DNA of 64,000 nt from Sphingobium terrigena (GCF_003591655.1 NZ_QVRA01000009.1:124001-188000), one strand, 5' to 3'; numbered from the stretch's first letter, positions 1 to 9,061 are shown. Numbers and translations: made by a program. Notes: generated by a model from the sequence alone, not told the origin.

Positions 1-150
1 AGGAGTGGCGCGCAAAGGGCGATCTGGCGGGCATGGAATTGCGGTCATGATCGCCGGGGGGATGATGTCGCCGCGCGTCCCGCTTTCACTTGGGTCAAGC
101 CTGTCTGTCGCGATATTCGGACGCGCGGGATCAGGATGCGGGAGGATGGC

Positions 151-1527
151 ATGAATAGCCCGACCAACATCGATGTGGACGATCTGACAAAGCCACTCAC
201 CTATCCGACCGAGGCGTTCCTGTCGAAAGACTATGCCGCAGCGGAGAAGGAATATCTGTGGCCAAAGGTCTGGCAGATGGCGTGCCGGGTCGAGGAGTTG
301 CCGAATGTCGGCGACTGGCTGACCTATAATATCTGCGACGATTCGATCATTATCGTGCGCACCGCGCCAGACCGGCTGAAGGCCTATTTCAACGTCTGCC
401 CGCATCGCGGCCGCCAGCTGGTCAATACGCCTGATACCGTCCATTCGGTGCGCGGCAACGGACGCCGGAATTTCATCTGCGGCTTCCACGGCTGGACCTT
501 CGATATCGAAGGCAACAACACCTATATTCTCGATCCGCAGGACTGGCAGGGCGCATTGACGCCCGACTGCACCCATTTGTCGGAAGTGAAGGTCGACACA
601 TGGGGTGGCTGGGTCTGGGTCCATATGGATATGGATGCGCAGCCGCTCGTCGAATTTCTGGGCGATGCCGGGCGCATATTGTCGCATTTCGAACTGGACA
701 AGATGCGCTACAAATGGCGCAAATGGGTGGTCTATCCGGCCAACTGGAAGACCGCGCTCGAAGCGTTCATGGAACCCTATCATGTCACTGGCACCCACAG
801 CCAGCTGCTCGCCTATGGCGATTATTACGCCTATAGCGCCGCCTATGGCCTGCACGGGGTCAGCGGCTTCGACCAGCGCGACCCGGCCTTCAGCATGAGC
901 CAGAGCAGCAGCGTGACCCGCGCTGGCAAGGGCGACGATCCGCGCCGCTCCACCTACGAACTGATCCGCGAAAATTACGAAACGCTCAACTATGCGGCCT
1001 CTACCGAGACGCTGGTCAATGCTGCCAGCCGTCTGGTGGATGAACTGCCCGAAGGCACGCCGCCTGCCGATGTCATCGCCCATTGGCTGAAATCGGCCAA
1101 GGCCGACGATGCCGCGCGCGGTGTCATCTGGCCGGAAATTCCGCCCGAAATCATGTCGGAAGCGGGCCTGGCCTGGAATGTCTTTCCCAACATGTCGGTG
1201 CTGCACGGGATCACCTTCGCGCTTTGCTATCGCACGCGGCCCTATGGCGACGATCCCAATATGTGCATTTTCGAATCCTACGCGATCGAGCGTTTCCCCG
1301 AAGGCGAAGAACCGCAGACGGAGTGGGACAATGCGCCCGCGACCGCCGAAGGCTGGGGCGCTGTATTGGCGCAGGATTTTTCCAACATGGAATGGGTGCA
1401 GAAGGGGATGAAGTCGCGCGGTTTCCGCGGGCCGCTGCCCAATCCGCATCAGGAACGCAAAATCACCAATTTTCACCGCAACCTAGCCACGTACATGGGT
1501 ACGGGCGCACCGAGGCACCTGAAATGA
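151..1527 (+). CDS. Rieske non-heme iron oxygenase, alpha (catalytic) subunit
   Basis: A 458-residue ring-hydroxylating oxygenase alpha subunit, expected to hydroxylate an aromatic or alicyclic substrate in the cytoplasm with electrons from a ferredoxin/reductase. The Rieske [2Fe-2S] ligands are visible as C83-P-H85 and C110-G-F-H113. The catalytic iron site has H211 and H216 within NWKTALEAFMEPYHVTGTH. The bridging residue three before the first His is Glu (E208), where naphthalene dioxygenase has Asp. I start at 151 because GGGAGG lies 5-6 bases upstream; an in-frame ATG at 136 lacks such a site. No beta subunit follows, so it may be an alpha-only enzyme. The stop overlaps the next start (ATGA), which suggests translational coupling to the ThDP enzyme. 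Substrate unknown. Confidence 0.9.
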   Translation: MNSPTNIDVDDLTKPLTYPTEAFLSKDYAAAEKEYLWPKVWQMACRVEELPNVGDWLTYNICDDSIIIVRTAPDRLKAYFNVCPHRGRQLVNTPDTVHSVRGNGRRNFICGFHGWTFDIEGNNTYILDPQDWQGALTPDCTHLSEVKVDTWGGWVWVHMDMDAQPLVEFLGDAGRILSHFELDKMRYKWRKWVVYPANWKTALEAFMEPYHVTGTHSQLLAYGDYYAYSAAYGLHGVSGFDQRDPAFSMSQSSSVTRAGKGDDPRRSTYELIRENYETLNYAASTETLVNAASRLVDELPEGTPPADVIAHWLKSAKADDAARGVIWPEIPPEIMSEAGLAWNVFPNMSVLHGITFALCYRTRPYGDDPNMCIFESYAIERFPEGEEPQTEWDNAPATAEGWGAVLAQDFSNMEWVQKGMKSRGFRGPLPNPHQERKITNFHRNLATYMGTGAPRHLK

Positions 1528-3311
1528 GCTATGACGATCCCAAGCCCGCCGCTGCCGCTGTGACCGCATCGGGCAAGCCTGGCACCCCGGTTTACAAGCG
1601 CGTGCTCGACCTGTTCGAGGCTGAGGGCATCAACACGCTGTTCGGTATTCCCGACCCGAATTTCGTTCATATGTTTCTGGAGGCGGAACGGCGCGGCTGG
1701 ACCGTGGTGGCCCCGCATCATGAAGCTGCCGCCGGTTTCATGGCCGAAGCCGCCTCGCGTATCACCGGAAAGCCCGCCGTTGCCATCGGCACGCTGGGGC
1801 CGGGCATCGCCAATATGGCGCCCGCCATCCAGTGCGCGCTGGTCGAACATTCGCCGGTCATCTTCCTGTCGGGCCAGCGCGCCCGCGTCACCGAACAGCG
1901 CGTCCGCCGTGGCCGCATCCAGTTCGTCAAGCAAATGCCGCTGTTTGAAAATTCGGTGAAATATGCCGCATCGATCGAATATGCCGACCAGACTGACGAG
2001 GTGATCCGTGAGGGCATCCGCAAGGCGATGGGCGGCACGCCCGGCCCGGTCTATATCGAATATCCCAGCCACATCATCCTGGAAGAGCTGGACCTGCCCG
2101 CGCCGCTGGTGCCGGAGCGTTACCGTCTGGTCAATCAGGGGGCGGACATCGACCGGGTGAAGGAAGCCGCTGACCTGATCCGTGCGGCGAAGAACCCGAT
2201 CCTGCTGGTCGGCCATGGCGTCCACACCTCCCGCTCCGGCGCGGCGGTCAAGGAACTGGCGGACCTTATGAACTGCCCCGTCATCCAGACGTCGGGCGGC
2301 ACCAGCTACATCAAGGGGCTGGAAGATCGCACCTTCCAGTACGTATTCTCCAAGGCGTCGATCGAAGCGGTGACCGAGTCCGACCTTGTGCTGGCGCTCG
2401 GCACCGAACTGGGCGAGCCGGTCCATTTCGGCAAATGGCGCTACTGGATGAAGAATGAAGCGATCCGTAAGTGGATCTATGTCGAGCAAGATCCGTCGGC
2501 GATCGGCGTCAACCGCCCGATCGACGTGCCGCTGGTCGGCGATCTGCGCGGCGTCGTGCCGCAGCTGGTTGCAGCGCTGAAGGACACGCCGCGCGCGCCC
2601 GCCCCGATGCTGGAAGCCTTCATGCGCGACGGTCAGGCAGAGCTGGACGAGCTGGCGGCGGAATCGCTCACCAAGAGCGACGGCAGCGGCGACGTTGCGA
2701 TCCATCCTGCGCAGCTCGCGGTGCAGGCAACACAAGCCTTCCCCAGGGACGGCATCCTGATCCGAGACGGCGGCGCGGGCGTAGTGTTCCAGTGGACCTA
2801 TTCGCAGTGCAAGCCCAACGACGTCATCTGGAACCAGAATTTCGGGCATATCGGTACCGGCATCCCCTATGCCACCGGCGCGATGCTGGCCGATCGGGCA
2901 GCGACCGGGGTCAGCCGTCCCGGCATGTTGCTGACGTCGGACAGCAGCTTCATGTTCCACATCGCCGAACTGGAAGTGGCGGTGCGCACCAAGCTGCCGC
3001 TGGTCTGCGTCATTGGTGTCGACAATCAATGGGGTCTGGAAGTCGGCGTGTACAAGCGCACCTTTGGTCCGGGCACCGAAGAAACCGGTACCCACTGGAG
3101 CAAGGACGTCCGTTTCGACAAGATCGGCGAAGGCTTTGGCTGCCACGGCGAATATGTGACTCGTGCGGAGGACATCAAACCCGCCATCGAACGCGCCTAT
3201 GCCAGTGGCAAGGTGGGCGTGGTCCATGTCGTGATCGACCCCAAGGCGAATTCGGAAGAAATGCCCAAATATGCCGAATTCCGCACCTGGTACGCCGAAG
3301 GCACGCAATAA
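1524..3311 (+). CDS. Thiamine-diphosphate-dependent enzyme of the acetolactate synthase/benzoylformate decarboxylase superfamily
   Basis: A 595-residue ThDP enzyme with the usual three domains: N-terminal PYR domain (about 20-190), central domain (about 210-350) and C-terminal PP domain (about 400-580). The cofactor-activating Glu is E67 in HHEAAAGFMAEAA. In the PP domain the usual GDG...N signature reads TSDSSFMFHIAELE then VDNQWG, so the two Gly are replaced by Ser. Relatives decarboxylate 2-keto acids or make or break C-C bonds next to a carbonyl. The ATGA overlap with the Rieske gene suggests it acts on the oxygenase product, and the aldehyde dehydrogenase downstream would suit an aldehyde product. 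True acetolactate synthase for amino-acid synthesis is unlikely in this context. The start at 1524 is set by the overlap. Confidence 0.85.
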   Translation: MSYDDPKPAAAAVTASGKPGTPVYKRVLDLFEAEGINTLFGIPDPNFVHMFLEAERRGWTVVAPHHEAAAGFMAEAASRITGKPAVAIGTLGPGIANMAPAIQCALVEHSPVIFLSGQRARVTEQRVRRGRIQFVKQMPLFENSVKYAASIEYADQTDEVIREGIRKAMGGTPGPVYIEYPSHIILEELDLPAPLVPERYRLVNQGADIDRVKEAADLIRAAKNPILLVGHGVHTSRSGAAVKELADLMNCPVIQTSGGTSYIKGLEDRTFQYVFSKASIEAVTESDLVLALGTELGEPVHFGKWRYWMKNEAIRKWIYVEQDPSAIGVNRPIDVPLVGDLRGVVPQLVAALKDTPRAPAPMLEAFMRDGQAELDELAAESLTKSDGSGDVAIHPAQLAVQATQAFPRDGILIRDGGAGVVFQWTYSQCKPNDVIWNQNFGHIGTGIPYATGAMLADRAATGVSRPGMLLTSDSSFMFHIAELEVAVRTKLPLVCVIGVDNQWGLEVGVYKRTFGPGTEETGTHWSKDVRFDKIGEGFGCHGEYVTRAEDIKPAIERAYASGKVGVVHVVIDPKANSEEMPKYAEFRTWYAEGTQ

Positions 3312-3361
3312 AAACCTCATCATTGAGGGCAGGGCTATCACATATGACCCCCCTCTTTCAC

Positions 3362-3452
3362 CGTCACCCTGAACTTGTTTCAGGGTCCATTTCTCCGGCT
3401 CAAGCCGTTGTTTGTGACGAGAAATGGATGCTGAAATAAATTCAGCATGACG
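3362..3452. repeat. Composite palindromic intergenic repeat that can fold into a junction
   Basis: Nested inverted repeats fill the gap before the aldehyde dehydrogenase. Outer arms CGTCA (3362-3366) and TGACG (3448-3452) enclose hairpin CCCTGAA/TTCAGGG (3367-3385), a long-range stem TCCATTTCT (3386-3394) with AGAAATGGA (3420-3428), and hairpin TGCTGAA/TTCAGCA (3429-3447). The arms are contiguous, so the element can form a cruciform-like four-way structure. Elements starting CGTCACCCTGAACTTG are, from memory, common between genes of sphingomonads. It probably ends or processes the upstream transcript. A small CCCCC/GGGGG hairpin (3485-3502) follows before the RBS. Confidence 0.75.
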
Positions 3453-3525
3453 TTGAAGGGATAGCGAAAAGTCATGTGCGACAGCCCCCGCCTAAAGGGG
3501 GGAGGATATAAAGACGGAGAGACCC

Positions 3526-4941
3526 ATGCGCGACCATCTGCAATTCTACATTGACGGCCAGTGGGTCGATTCGGTCGAACCCAAAACCGCCGAGGTCATC
3601 AACCCGGCGAACGAGCAGGTTGCAGGCCACATCGCGCTGGGTTCGACAGCGGACGTGGATAAGGCCGTCGCCGCCGCCCGCCGCGCCTTCCCCGCCTGGT
3701 CGGAAACGACGCGGGAACAGCGGCTTGACCTGCTGCGCGCGATCCAGGCCGAATATCAGCGTCGCCTGCCCGATCTGGGCGCGGCGATCCGGGAGGAAAT
3801 GGGCGCGCCATCGGGCCTGGCCAACGGCTTCCATGTCGGGCTTGGCGCAGGCCATCTCCAGACCGCCATCGAACTGCTGGAAAATTTCGCGTTCGAGGAA
3901 TTGCGTGGACCCACTATGATCCGCCGCGAGCCGATCGGCGTCTGCGCCCTCATCACGCCATGGAACTGGCCGATGAACCAGACCTGCGTGAAAGTCTTTC
4001 CCGCGCTCGCTACCGGCTGCACGATGATCCTGAAGCCGCCGCAGCTCGCCCCCTTCTCCGCCCAAATCCTTGCCGAAATCATCGACGCGGCGGGCGTTCC
4101 GGCGGGCGTGTTCAACATGATCCAGGGGCAGGGCAGCGTCATCGGTACGGCGCTCTCGACCCATGAAAATGTCGATATGGTGAGCTTCACCGGCTCCGAG
4201 CCGGTCGGCGTGCAGATCCAGAAGGACGCGGCCACCACGGTCAAGCGCGTCGGCCTGGAACTGGGCGGCAAGAGCGCGTTCATTGTGCTGGACGACGCTG
4301 CGCTGGCGGACAACGTCACTGGCGCCACCGCGGGCATGATGGGCAATAGCGGCCAGACATGCAGCGCCGGATCGCGCCTGCTCGTCCCCGCCGCGCGCCT
4401 AGACGAAGCGCTCGCAGCGGCGAAGGCTGCGGCCGACGCCGTCACCGTCGGCGACCCGGCGGGCGATGTCGCCATGGGACCTGTCGTGTCCAAGGCGCAG
4501 TACAACATCATTCAGGACTATATCGCCAAGGGCGTGGCCGAAGGCGCGACCCTGATTGCGGGCGGTCCCGGTCGCCCCGACGGCATCGACAAGGGCTGGT
4601 TCGTCCGCCCCACTGTGTTCCTTGGCACCAACGACATGGTCATTGCGCGCGAAGAGATTTTCGGTCCGGTGCTGGTGATCATCCCTTACACTGACCTGGA
4701 TGATGCGGTCGCCATCGCCAATGACAGCCCCTTTGGCCTCGCCGGCTATGTCAACGGCCTCGACACGGACGCGGTTCACGCCGTCGCCCGCCGCCTGCGG
4801 ACCGGCTGGGTCAGCATGAACGGCGGCTTCGATTTCCACGCCCCCTTTGGCGGCTACAAGCGCAGCGGCAACGGGCGCGAATGGGGCGAGTTCGGCTTCC
4901 ACGAATATCTCGAAGTCAAGTCCATGCTGGGTTACGCCTGA
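3526..4941 (+). CDS. NAD(P)-dependent aldehyde dehydrogenase
   Basis: A 471-residue aldehyde dehydrogenase of typical family length, oxidising an aldehyde to the acid in the cytoplasm. Visible signatures are TPWNWP in the nucleotide region, FTGSEPVG, the general-base Glu in LELGGKSA and the nucleophilic Cys in GNSGQTCSAGSR, followed by EEIFGPVL near the C-terminus. GGAG lies six bases before the ATG. It is the third gene after the Rieske oxygenase and ThDP enzyme, separated by the palindromic repeat, and its likely job is to oxidise an aldehyde released by C-C cleavage. The next start is one base past its stop. Substrate is inferred from context only. Confidence 0.9.
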   Translation: MRDHLQFYIDGQWVDSVEPKTAEVINPANEQVAGHIALGSTADVDKAVAAARRAFPAWSETTREQRLDLLRAIQAEYQRRLPDLGAAIREEMGAPSGLANGFHVGLGAGHLQTAIELLENFAFEELRGPTMIRREPIGVCALITPWNWPMNQTCVKVFPALATGCTMILKPPQLAPFSAQILAEIIDAAGVPAGVFNMIQGQGSVIGTALSTHENVDMVSFTGSEPVGVQIQKDAATTVKRVGLELGGKSAFIVLDDAALADNVTGATAGMMGNSGQTCSAGSRLLVPAARLDEALAAAKAAADAVTVGDPAGDVAMGPVVSKAQYNIIQDYIAKGVAEGATLIAGGPGRPDGIDKGWFVRPTVFLGTNDMVIAREEIFGPVLVIIPYTDLDDAVAIANDSPFGLAGYVNGLDTDAVHAVARRLRTGWVSMNGGFDFHAPFGGYKRSGNGREWGEFGFHEYLEVKSMLGYA

Positions 4942-4942
4942 C

Positions 4943-6532
4943 ATGAACGGCCGGATCGCGCCCAGCGGCATGACGGCAACGGAAGGGTGGAGCCTTGAAC
5001 GGCTCACGCCCCCCAGCCGTCTCTATGGCGCGAACGGCTTGGCCACCGGCGCGGACGGTCGCCTCTATGTCGCGCAGGTCGGCGGCAGCCAGGTCAGCGC
5101 AATCGACGTCGACAGCGGTGTGATCTCCACCATCAGCCCGATGGGCGGCGACATCGTCGCGCCCGACGATCTGGTGTTCGATGAAGCGGGCAATCTCTAC
5201 CTGACCGAAATTACCGAAGGCCGCGTGTCGATGCTGACGCCCGGCGGGCAGGCGCGTATCATCCATGGCGACATGCCCGTCGCCAACCCGATCACCTGGC
5301 ATCGGGGTCGCCTGATCGCGGGCGAATGTCGCATGGGCGCGCGGATCATGGAATTGCCGCTCGACGGCGGCGCACCGCGCCTCATCCTCGACAATGTGCC
5401 GATGGCCAACGCCTTTCAGGTCGGCCCGGATGGCAAACTCTATTTTCCCGTCATGGGTGCCAATGAAATCTGGCGCGTGGACCTCAACGGCGGCGCGCCC
5501 GAAGTCGTCGCAGGCGATCTGGGCGTGCCGGACTCGGTCAAGTTCGACAGCAAGGGCCGTATCGTCACCACCCAGGTCGCGAGCGGTCAGGTGCTGCGCA
5601 TCGATCCGGTCAGCGGCACGCGGGAGGTGCTGGCAGACCTTGGCCCCGGCCTCGACAATGTCAGTTTCATCGGCGACCGCATCTTCGTGTCCAGCATCCC
5701 CGGTGAGATCACCGAATTGATGGGCGACGGCAAGGTCCGCTCCGTCGTCCCGCGCGCACTGCAATGGCCGCTTGGTCTGGCGGTGGACGGGGAGGGGGCC
5801 ATCTTCGTCGCCGATGGCACGTTCGGCTACACGCTGCGCCCCGGCGGTGTGCCGCAACTGGCGGGGATGATCTTCTACCCCGGCTGTCCCGGCTATTTGC
5901 GCGGTGTTGCACCGGGCGCGCAGGCAGGGGAATGGATCGTCACCACCGGCACCGGCAGCCTCGCGCGCTATCGACCGTGGGAGGGGGCCAGCGAGTTCCT
6001 CTCCCACGGCCATGACCGGCTGATGGGTGTTGCGGCCAACGCCAGCGGTGCCATCGTTTTCGCCGAACAGGGCACGGGGCAGGTGCATGTCGCCGAAAAT
6101 GGCACAGTGCGCGCAATCGCCACGGGCCTTGATCAGCCGATGGGCGTCGCGTTGGATGGCGACACCGCCTATGTCGCCGAAGCGGGCAAGGGGCGCATCG
6201 TCCGGCTGCAACAGGGCCGCACCGTGGAAACGGTGGTCGAAGGGCTGGGACGGCCCGAAGGCATTACGATCAGCAACGGCACCCTCTATGTCATCGACAC
6301 ACAGAGCAAATCGCTGATCGCACTCGATCCCGCCAGCGGCGCGCAGCGCACCATCGCCACCCATCTGCCAGTCGGCGCGCCTGTCGGCATCACGCCTAAA
6401 TATCTGGGACCGATCGGCGACATGGCTGGACCGATGATCAATTTCTGCGGCCTCACCGCCGGGCCGGATGGCACCCTCTATCTGTCTGGCGACGCCGAAG
6501 GCAGCGTTCTGGCGCTACGCCCCGCCGCCTAG
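4943..6532 (+). CDS. SMP-30/gluconolactonase-like or NHL-type beta-propeller protein
   Basis: A 529-residue protein built of repeated blade-like units such as GADGRLYVAQVGGSQVSAID, VFDEAGNLYLTEITEGRVS and VDGEGAIFVADGTFGYTL, pointing to a beta-propeller of the SMP-30/gluconolactonase or NHL class. It is longer than a single six-bladed SMP-30 domain (about 300), so it may hold two propellers in tandem. No signal peptide is visible. I start at 4943, directly after the aldehyde dehydrogenase stop; 4970 is a possible alternative. It could hydrolyse a lactone made in the same pathway, but this is inference. Its 3' end overlaps the convergent IclR gene by 18 bases. Confidence 0.65.
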   Translation: MNGRIAPSGMTATEGWSLERLTPPSRLYGANGLATGADGRLYVAQVGGSQVSAIDVDSGVISTISPMGGDIVAPDDLVFDEAGNLYLTEITEGRVSMLTPGGQARIIHGDMPVANPITWHRGRLIAGECRMGARIMELPLDGGAPRLILDNVPMANAFQVGPDGKLYFPVMGANEIWRVDLNGGAPEVVAGDLGVPDSVKFDSKGRIVTTQVASGQVLRIDPVSGTREVLADLGPGLDNVSFIGDRIFVSSIPGEITELMGDGKVRSVVPRALQWPLGLAVDGEGAIFVADGTFGYTLRPGGVPQLAGMIFYPGCPGYLRGVAPGAQAGEWIVTTGTGSLARYRPWEGASEFLSHGHDRLMGVAANASGAIVFAEQGTGQVHVAENGTVRAIATGLDQPMGVALDGDTAYVAEAGKGRIVRLQQGRTVETVVEGLGRPEGITISNGTLYVIDTQSKSLIALDPASGAQRTIATHLPVGAPVGITPKYLGPIGDMAGPMINFCGLTAGPDGTLYLSGDAEGSVLALRPAA

Positions 6533-7327
6533 CTGCCCCGACAGAGCACTCGCCGCCTCCACCAGCGCATCCTGCAACGCGCCAAGCTCCCGGCCCAGCG
6601 CCGCGCCGATGCCGATCGCGACCAATGCATGAACCGGCCGTCCCGCGCCCTTCCACACCGGCGCGGACACCACGGTCGCGCCCGCAATATATTGCCCCTC
6701 ATCCACAGCGAACCCCTGTTCGCGGGTCCGGCGCAACTGCTCCATCCAGTCGTCGAACGCGGGCGGATCGTCCCAGCGCAACTGGTCGAACCGCGCCTTC
6801 AATTCTGCCTCAGGATAGTCGCCAAATGCCGCGATGCAGCGCCCGGTCGCGCTGATCAACGCCGGAAAACGACTCCCGACCTGCGTGCTGAGCTGAAACC
6901 CGCTGCCCGATTGCGCCATGGCGACGACGATCATATGGTCCAGCCCCACCGCTTGCACACCCAACATGGTCAAACCGAAACGCCCAGCCAGCCGGTCGAG
7001 ATGCGGCTGCGCCAGATCGTTGAACAGGTCGCGCCGCAACCAGTGCCGCGCCAGCGTCAGCACGCCCGCTTCCAGCGCATAGCGCTTGGTGTCGGGATCA
7101 AACGACACCAGTTCCTCTTCCGCCAAGGCCCGCAGCACATAGAGGCAGGTGCTGGGGACCAGCCCCAATTCCTTGGCGATCGCCTGTACCCCCAGCGGCC
7201 GCTCGCTACGCCCCAGCAAGCGCAATATGGCCGCCGCGCGAGCGATGGCGGGCGCTTTGCTATCTTTCACTGCGCGCGCAACCTTTCGGACGGGGGAGGG
7301 GGTGGGCAGGGGCGTGGGGTCGGCCAT
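6515..7327 (-). CDS. IclR-family transcriptional regulator
   Basis: A 270-residue IclR-type regulator. The N-terminal winged HTH spans about residues 30-85 (RAAAILRLLG, then GVQAIAKELGLVPSTCLYVL), and the C-terminal effector-binding domain about 100-260 (HLDRLAGRFGLTMLGVQAVG). The start at 7327 (MADPTP) is preferred over one five codons upstream, since family members rarely need the extra residues. It is transcribed away from the CoA-ligase gene, and the intergenic region holds two dyads (7375-7385, 7451-7468) that could be its operators. It probably controls the ligase-hydratase genes and perhaps the Rieske/ThDP genes. Effector unknown. Confidence 0.85.
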   Translation of the reverse strand: MADPTPLPTPSPVRKVARAVKDSKAPAIARAAAILRLLGRSERPLGVQAIAKELGLVPSTCLYVLRALAEEELVSFDPDTKRYALEAGVLTLARHWLRRDLFNDLAQPHLDRLAGRFGLTMLGVQAVGLDHMIVVAMAQSGSGFQLSTQVGSRFPALISATGRCIAAFGDYPEAELKARFDQLRWDDPPAFDDWMEQLRRTREQGFAVDEGQYIAGATVVSAPVWKGAGRPVHALVAIGIGAALGRELGALQDALVEAASALSGQLGGGA

Positions 7328-7374
7328 GGCGCATATCTCCATCGCCCCAGCGATGGACGATCATTCAACATATA

Positions 7375-7385
7375 GAACATTGTTC
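7375..7385. promoter_or_regulatory. GAACA-T-TGTTC palindrome in the IclR/CoA-ligase promoter region
   Basis: A perfect 5-1-5 palindrome lies between the divergent IclR and CoA-ligase genes. The same half sites with a two-base spacer occur at 49407-49418 and 56493-56504, also in promoter regions, so it may bind a shared regulator. A second hairpin CCATCGC/GCGATGG (7339-7356) lies next to it, just upstream of the IclR start. No confident -35/-10 pair was seen. Confidence 0.45.
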
Positions 7386-7450
7386 ATGATTTACAACAAT
7401 GGAGTCGGCGTGACATTTCGGTTTCGTCATGGCGAAGGCGGCTTTCCTGT

Positions 7451-7468
7451 CGTTCGCTATAGTGAACG
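7451..7468. promoter_or_regulatory. Candidate IclR operator (18-base near-perfect palindrome)
   Basis: CGTTCGCTATAGTGAACG is palindromic except for one base pair and sits 10 bases before the CoA-ligase start. GTTCG-type half sites are known for several aromatic-pathway IclR regulators (PcaU/PobR type). Binding here could block ligase expression. Assignment to the neighbouring IclR protein is inference. Confidence 0.4.
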
Positions 7469-7478
7469 GACGGAACGA

Positions 7479-9044
7479 ATGACCAAGCTCACCGACTATA
7501 GCAGCTATGCCGATGCGCAGGCCCATGCGACGCCCAATGCGCCGTGGGAGCTGTTCGACGGCAACCGCGAAGAGATGAACATCGCGCATGAGTGCATTAC
7601 CCGCCATGCCGATGGATCGGGCCGCGCAGCGGTGCGGATCGCGCACGCCGATGGCCGCGATGAGATATTGAGCTTCGACACCATTTCGGCTGGCGCGGCC
7701 CGCTTTGCCCATTGGCTCGATGCAGAGGGCGTTCAACCCGGCGAACGCATCGCCTTCATGCTGGAACCCTCCTTGCCCTTCTATGTCTGCCTGTTCGGGG
7801 CGATGCAGACCGGCGCGATTTCGGTGCCGCTCTTCACCCTGTTCGGTCCCGACGCGCTGCGCCTGCGGGTGGATGACTGCAAGCCGACGATCCTGATCAC
7901 CAACAGCGAAAAGGCGGACCTGGCACGCAGCATGAACGGCCCGCGCGTCGTCGTTGCCGACGATGGCCTGCTCGATGAGATTGAGAAATATCCCGCGACC
8001 TACACGCCGAAAACCAAGGCGAACGATCTGGCCGTGTTCCAATATACGTCCGGCACCACCCGCGAATTGCCCGAAGCGGTCAAGCACAGCCACCGCGCGC
8101 TGGTGACGCTGATGTTCGCCGCGCTCTACGGCACCGGCATCCGCCCCGGCGACGAATTTTTCTGCCCTTCCTCGCCCGCCTGGGGTCATGGATTGTGGCA
8201 TGGCACGCTGGCCCCGCTGGGCATGGGCGTGACGACCGGTACCTTTGCGGGCCGCTTCGATCCGGTCCGGCTGATGAAGGCGCTGGACGATTATGGCATC
8301 ACCAACATGTCGGCCGCCGCGACCCATTATCGCATGATGAAGAATAGCGGCAAGGCAGGCGACTACAGCTTCCATTTCAAGAAGCTGTCCTACACCGGAG
8401 AGCCGATCGATCCGGCAACGCTCGACTTTATCGAAACCTATTTCAAGGTGCCCGCCTGCTCCATGTATGGCACGACCGAAATCGGCGTGGTGCTGGTCAA
8501 TTATCCCGGTGCCGACGATTTCGCCGTCAAGCCCGGTTCACTGGGCAAGGCGGTGCCGGGCCAGAAACTGCAAGTGCAGCGTCCCGACGGCACCCCATCC
8601 GACCCCGGCGAGATTGGCGAGCTGATGCTATGGCGTCGCGACAATTGGGAAACCACCAAGGATCGCGCAAAAATCGACGCGGACGGCTATTTCTACCATT
8701 GTGGCCGCGCCGACGATGTCATCATTTCGGCTGGCTGGACGATGAGCGCGGTCGAGATTGAAAACACCCTGCTCAAGCATCCGACCGTGCTGGAATGTGC
8801 CGTCATCGGCGTGCCCGATCCGCAGCGCGGGCAGGTGGTCAAGGCATTCGTCATCGCCAATGTCGATGGCAGCGACGCGCTGGTGAAGGAACTTCAGACC
8901 TTCACCCGCGAAAAACTGGCCCAGCATGAATTTCCCCGCGTGGTCGAATTCGTGACCGAACTGCCCAAGACCCCGGCGGGGAAAGTCCACCGCAAAATCC
9001 TTCGAGATCGTGAGGCTGCAAAAGCAGCCGAACTCGTCAACTGA
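7479..9044 (+). CDS. AMP-dependent acyl-CoA synthetase/ligase
   Basis: A 521-residue ANL-superfamily ligase that would activate a carboxylic acid to its CoA thioester via an acyl-AMP. The P-loop-like motif is YTSGTTRELPEAVKHSHRAL, with the variant TSGTTRE found in acetyl/medium-chain synthetase-like members. The motif MYGTTEIG follows, then the adenylate-binding aspartate region DGYFYHCGRADDVI and the C-terminal catalytic Lys in TPAGKVHRKILR. I start at 7479 (MTKLTDYSS), where family homology seems to begin; the RBS is weak, and upstream in-frame ATGs run into the operator region. It is followed after 17 bases by a MaoC-like gene, which suggests CoA-ester degradation. Acid substrate unknown. 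Confidence 0.85.
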   Translation: MTKLTDYSSYADAQAHATPNAPWELFDGNREEMNIAHECITRHADGSGRAAVRIAHADGRDEILSFDTISAGAARFAHWLDAEGVQPGERIAFMLEPSLPFYVCLFGAMQTGAISVPLFTLFGPDALRLRVDDCKPTILITNSEKADLARSMNGPRVVVADDGLLDEIEKYPATYTPKTKANDLAVFQYTSGTTRELPEAVKHSHRALVTLMFAALYGTGIRPGDEFFCPSSPAWGHGLWHGTLAPLGMGVTTGTFAGRFDPVRLMKALDDYGITNMSAAATHYRMMKNSGKAGDYSFHFKKLSYTGEPIDPATLDFIETYFKVPACSMYGTTEIGVVLVNYPGADDFAVKPGSLGKAVPGQKLQVQRPDGTPSDPGEIGELMLWRRDNWETTKDRAKIDADGYFYHCGRADDVIISAGWTMSAVEIENTLLKHPTVLECAVIGVPDPQRGQVVKAFVIANVDGSDALVKELQTFTREKLAQHEFPRVVEFVTELPKTPAGKVHRKILRDREAAKAAELVN

Positions 9045-9061
9045 ACCCTAGGAGAAGAAAC

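Noticed and set aside
3..50. A short open frame ending in TGA at the left edge (EWRAKGDLAGMELRS) that could be the 3' end of an upstream gene
   Set aside because: Only 15 codons are visible and another frame is open as well, so coding status and strand cannot be decided.
1524..3311. Biosynthetic acetolactate synthase (ilvB)
   Set aside because: No small regulatory subunit gene follows, the gene overlaps a Rieske oxygenase, and the GDG motif is altered.
1473..3341. Long minus-strand frame opposite the ThDP gene (622 codons)
   Set aside because: Composition (Arg/His/Gln/Asp-rich, no motif) is typical of the antisense frame of a GC-rich gene; the plus strand carries clear ThDP motifs.
4916..6364. 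Long minus-strand frame opposite the beta-propeller gene (482 codons)
   Set aside because: Shadow frame; no recognisable domain, while the plus strand shows repeated propeller blades.
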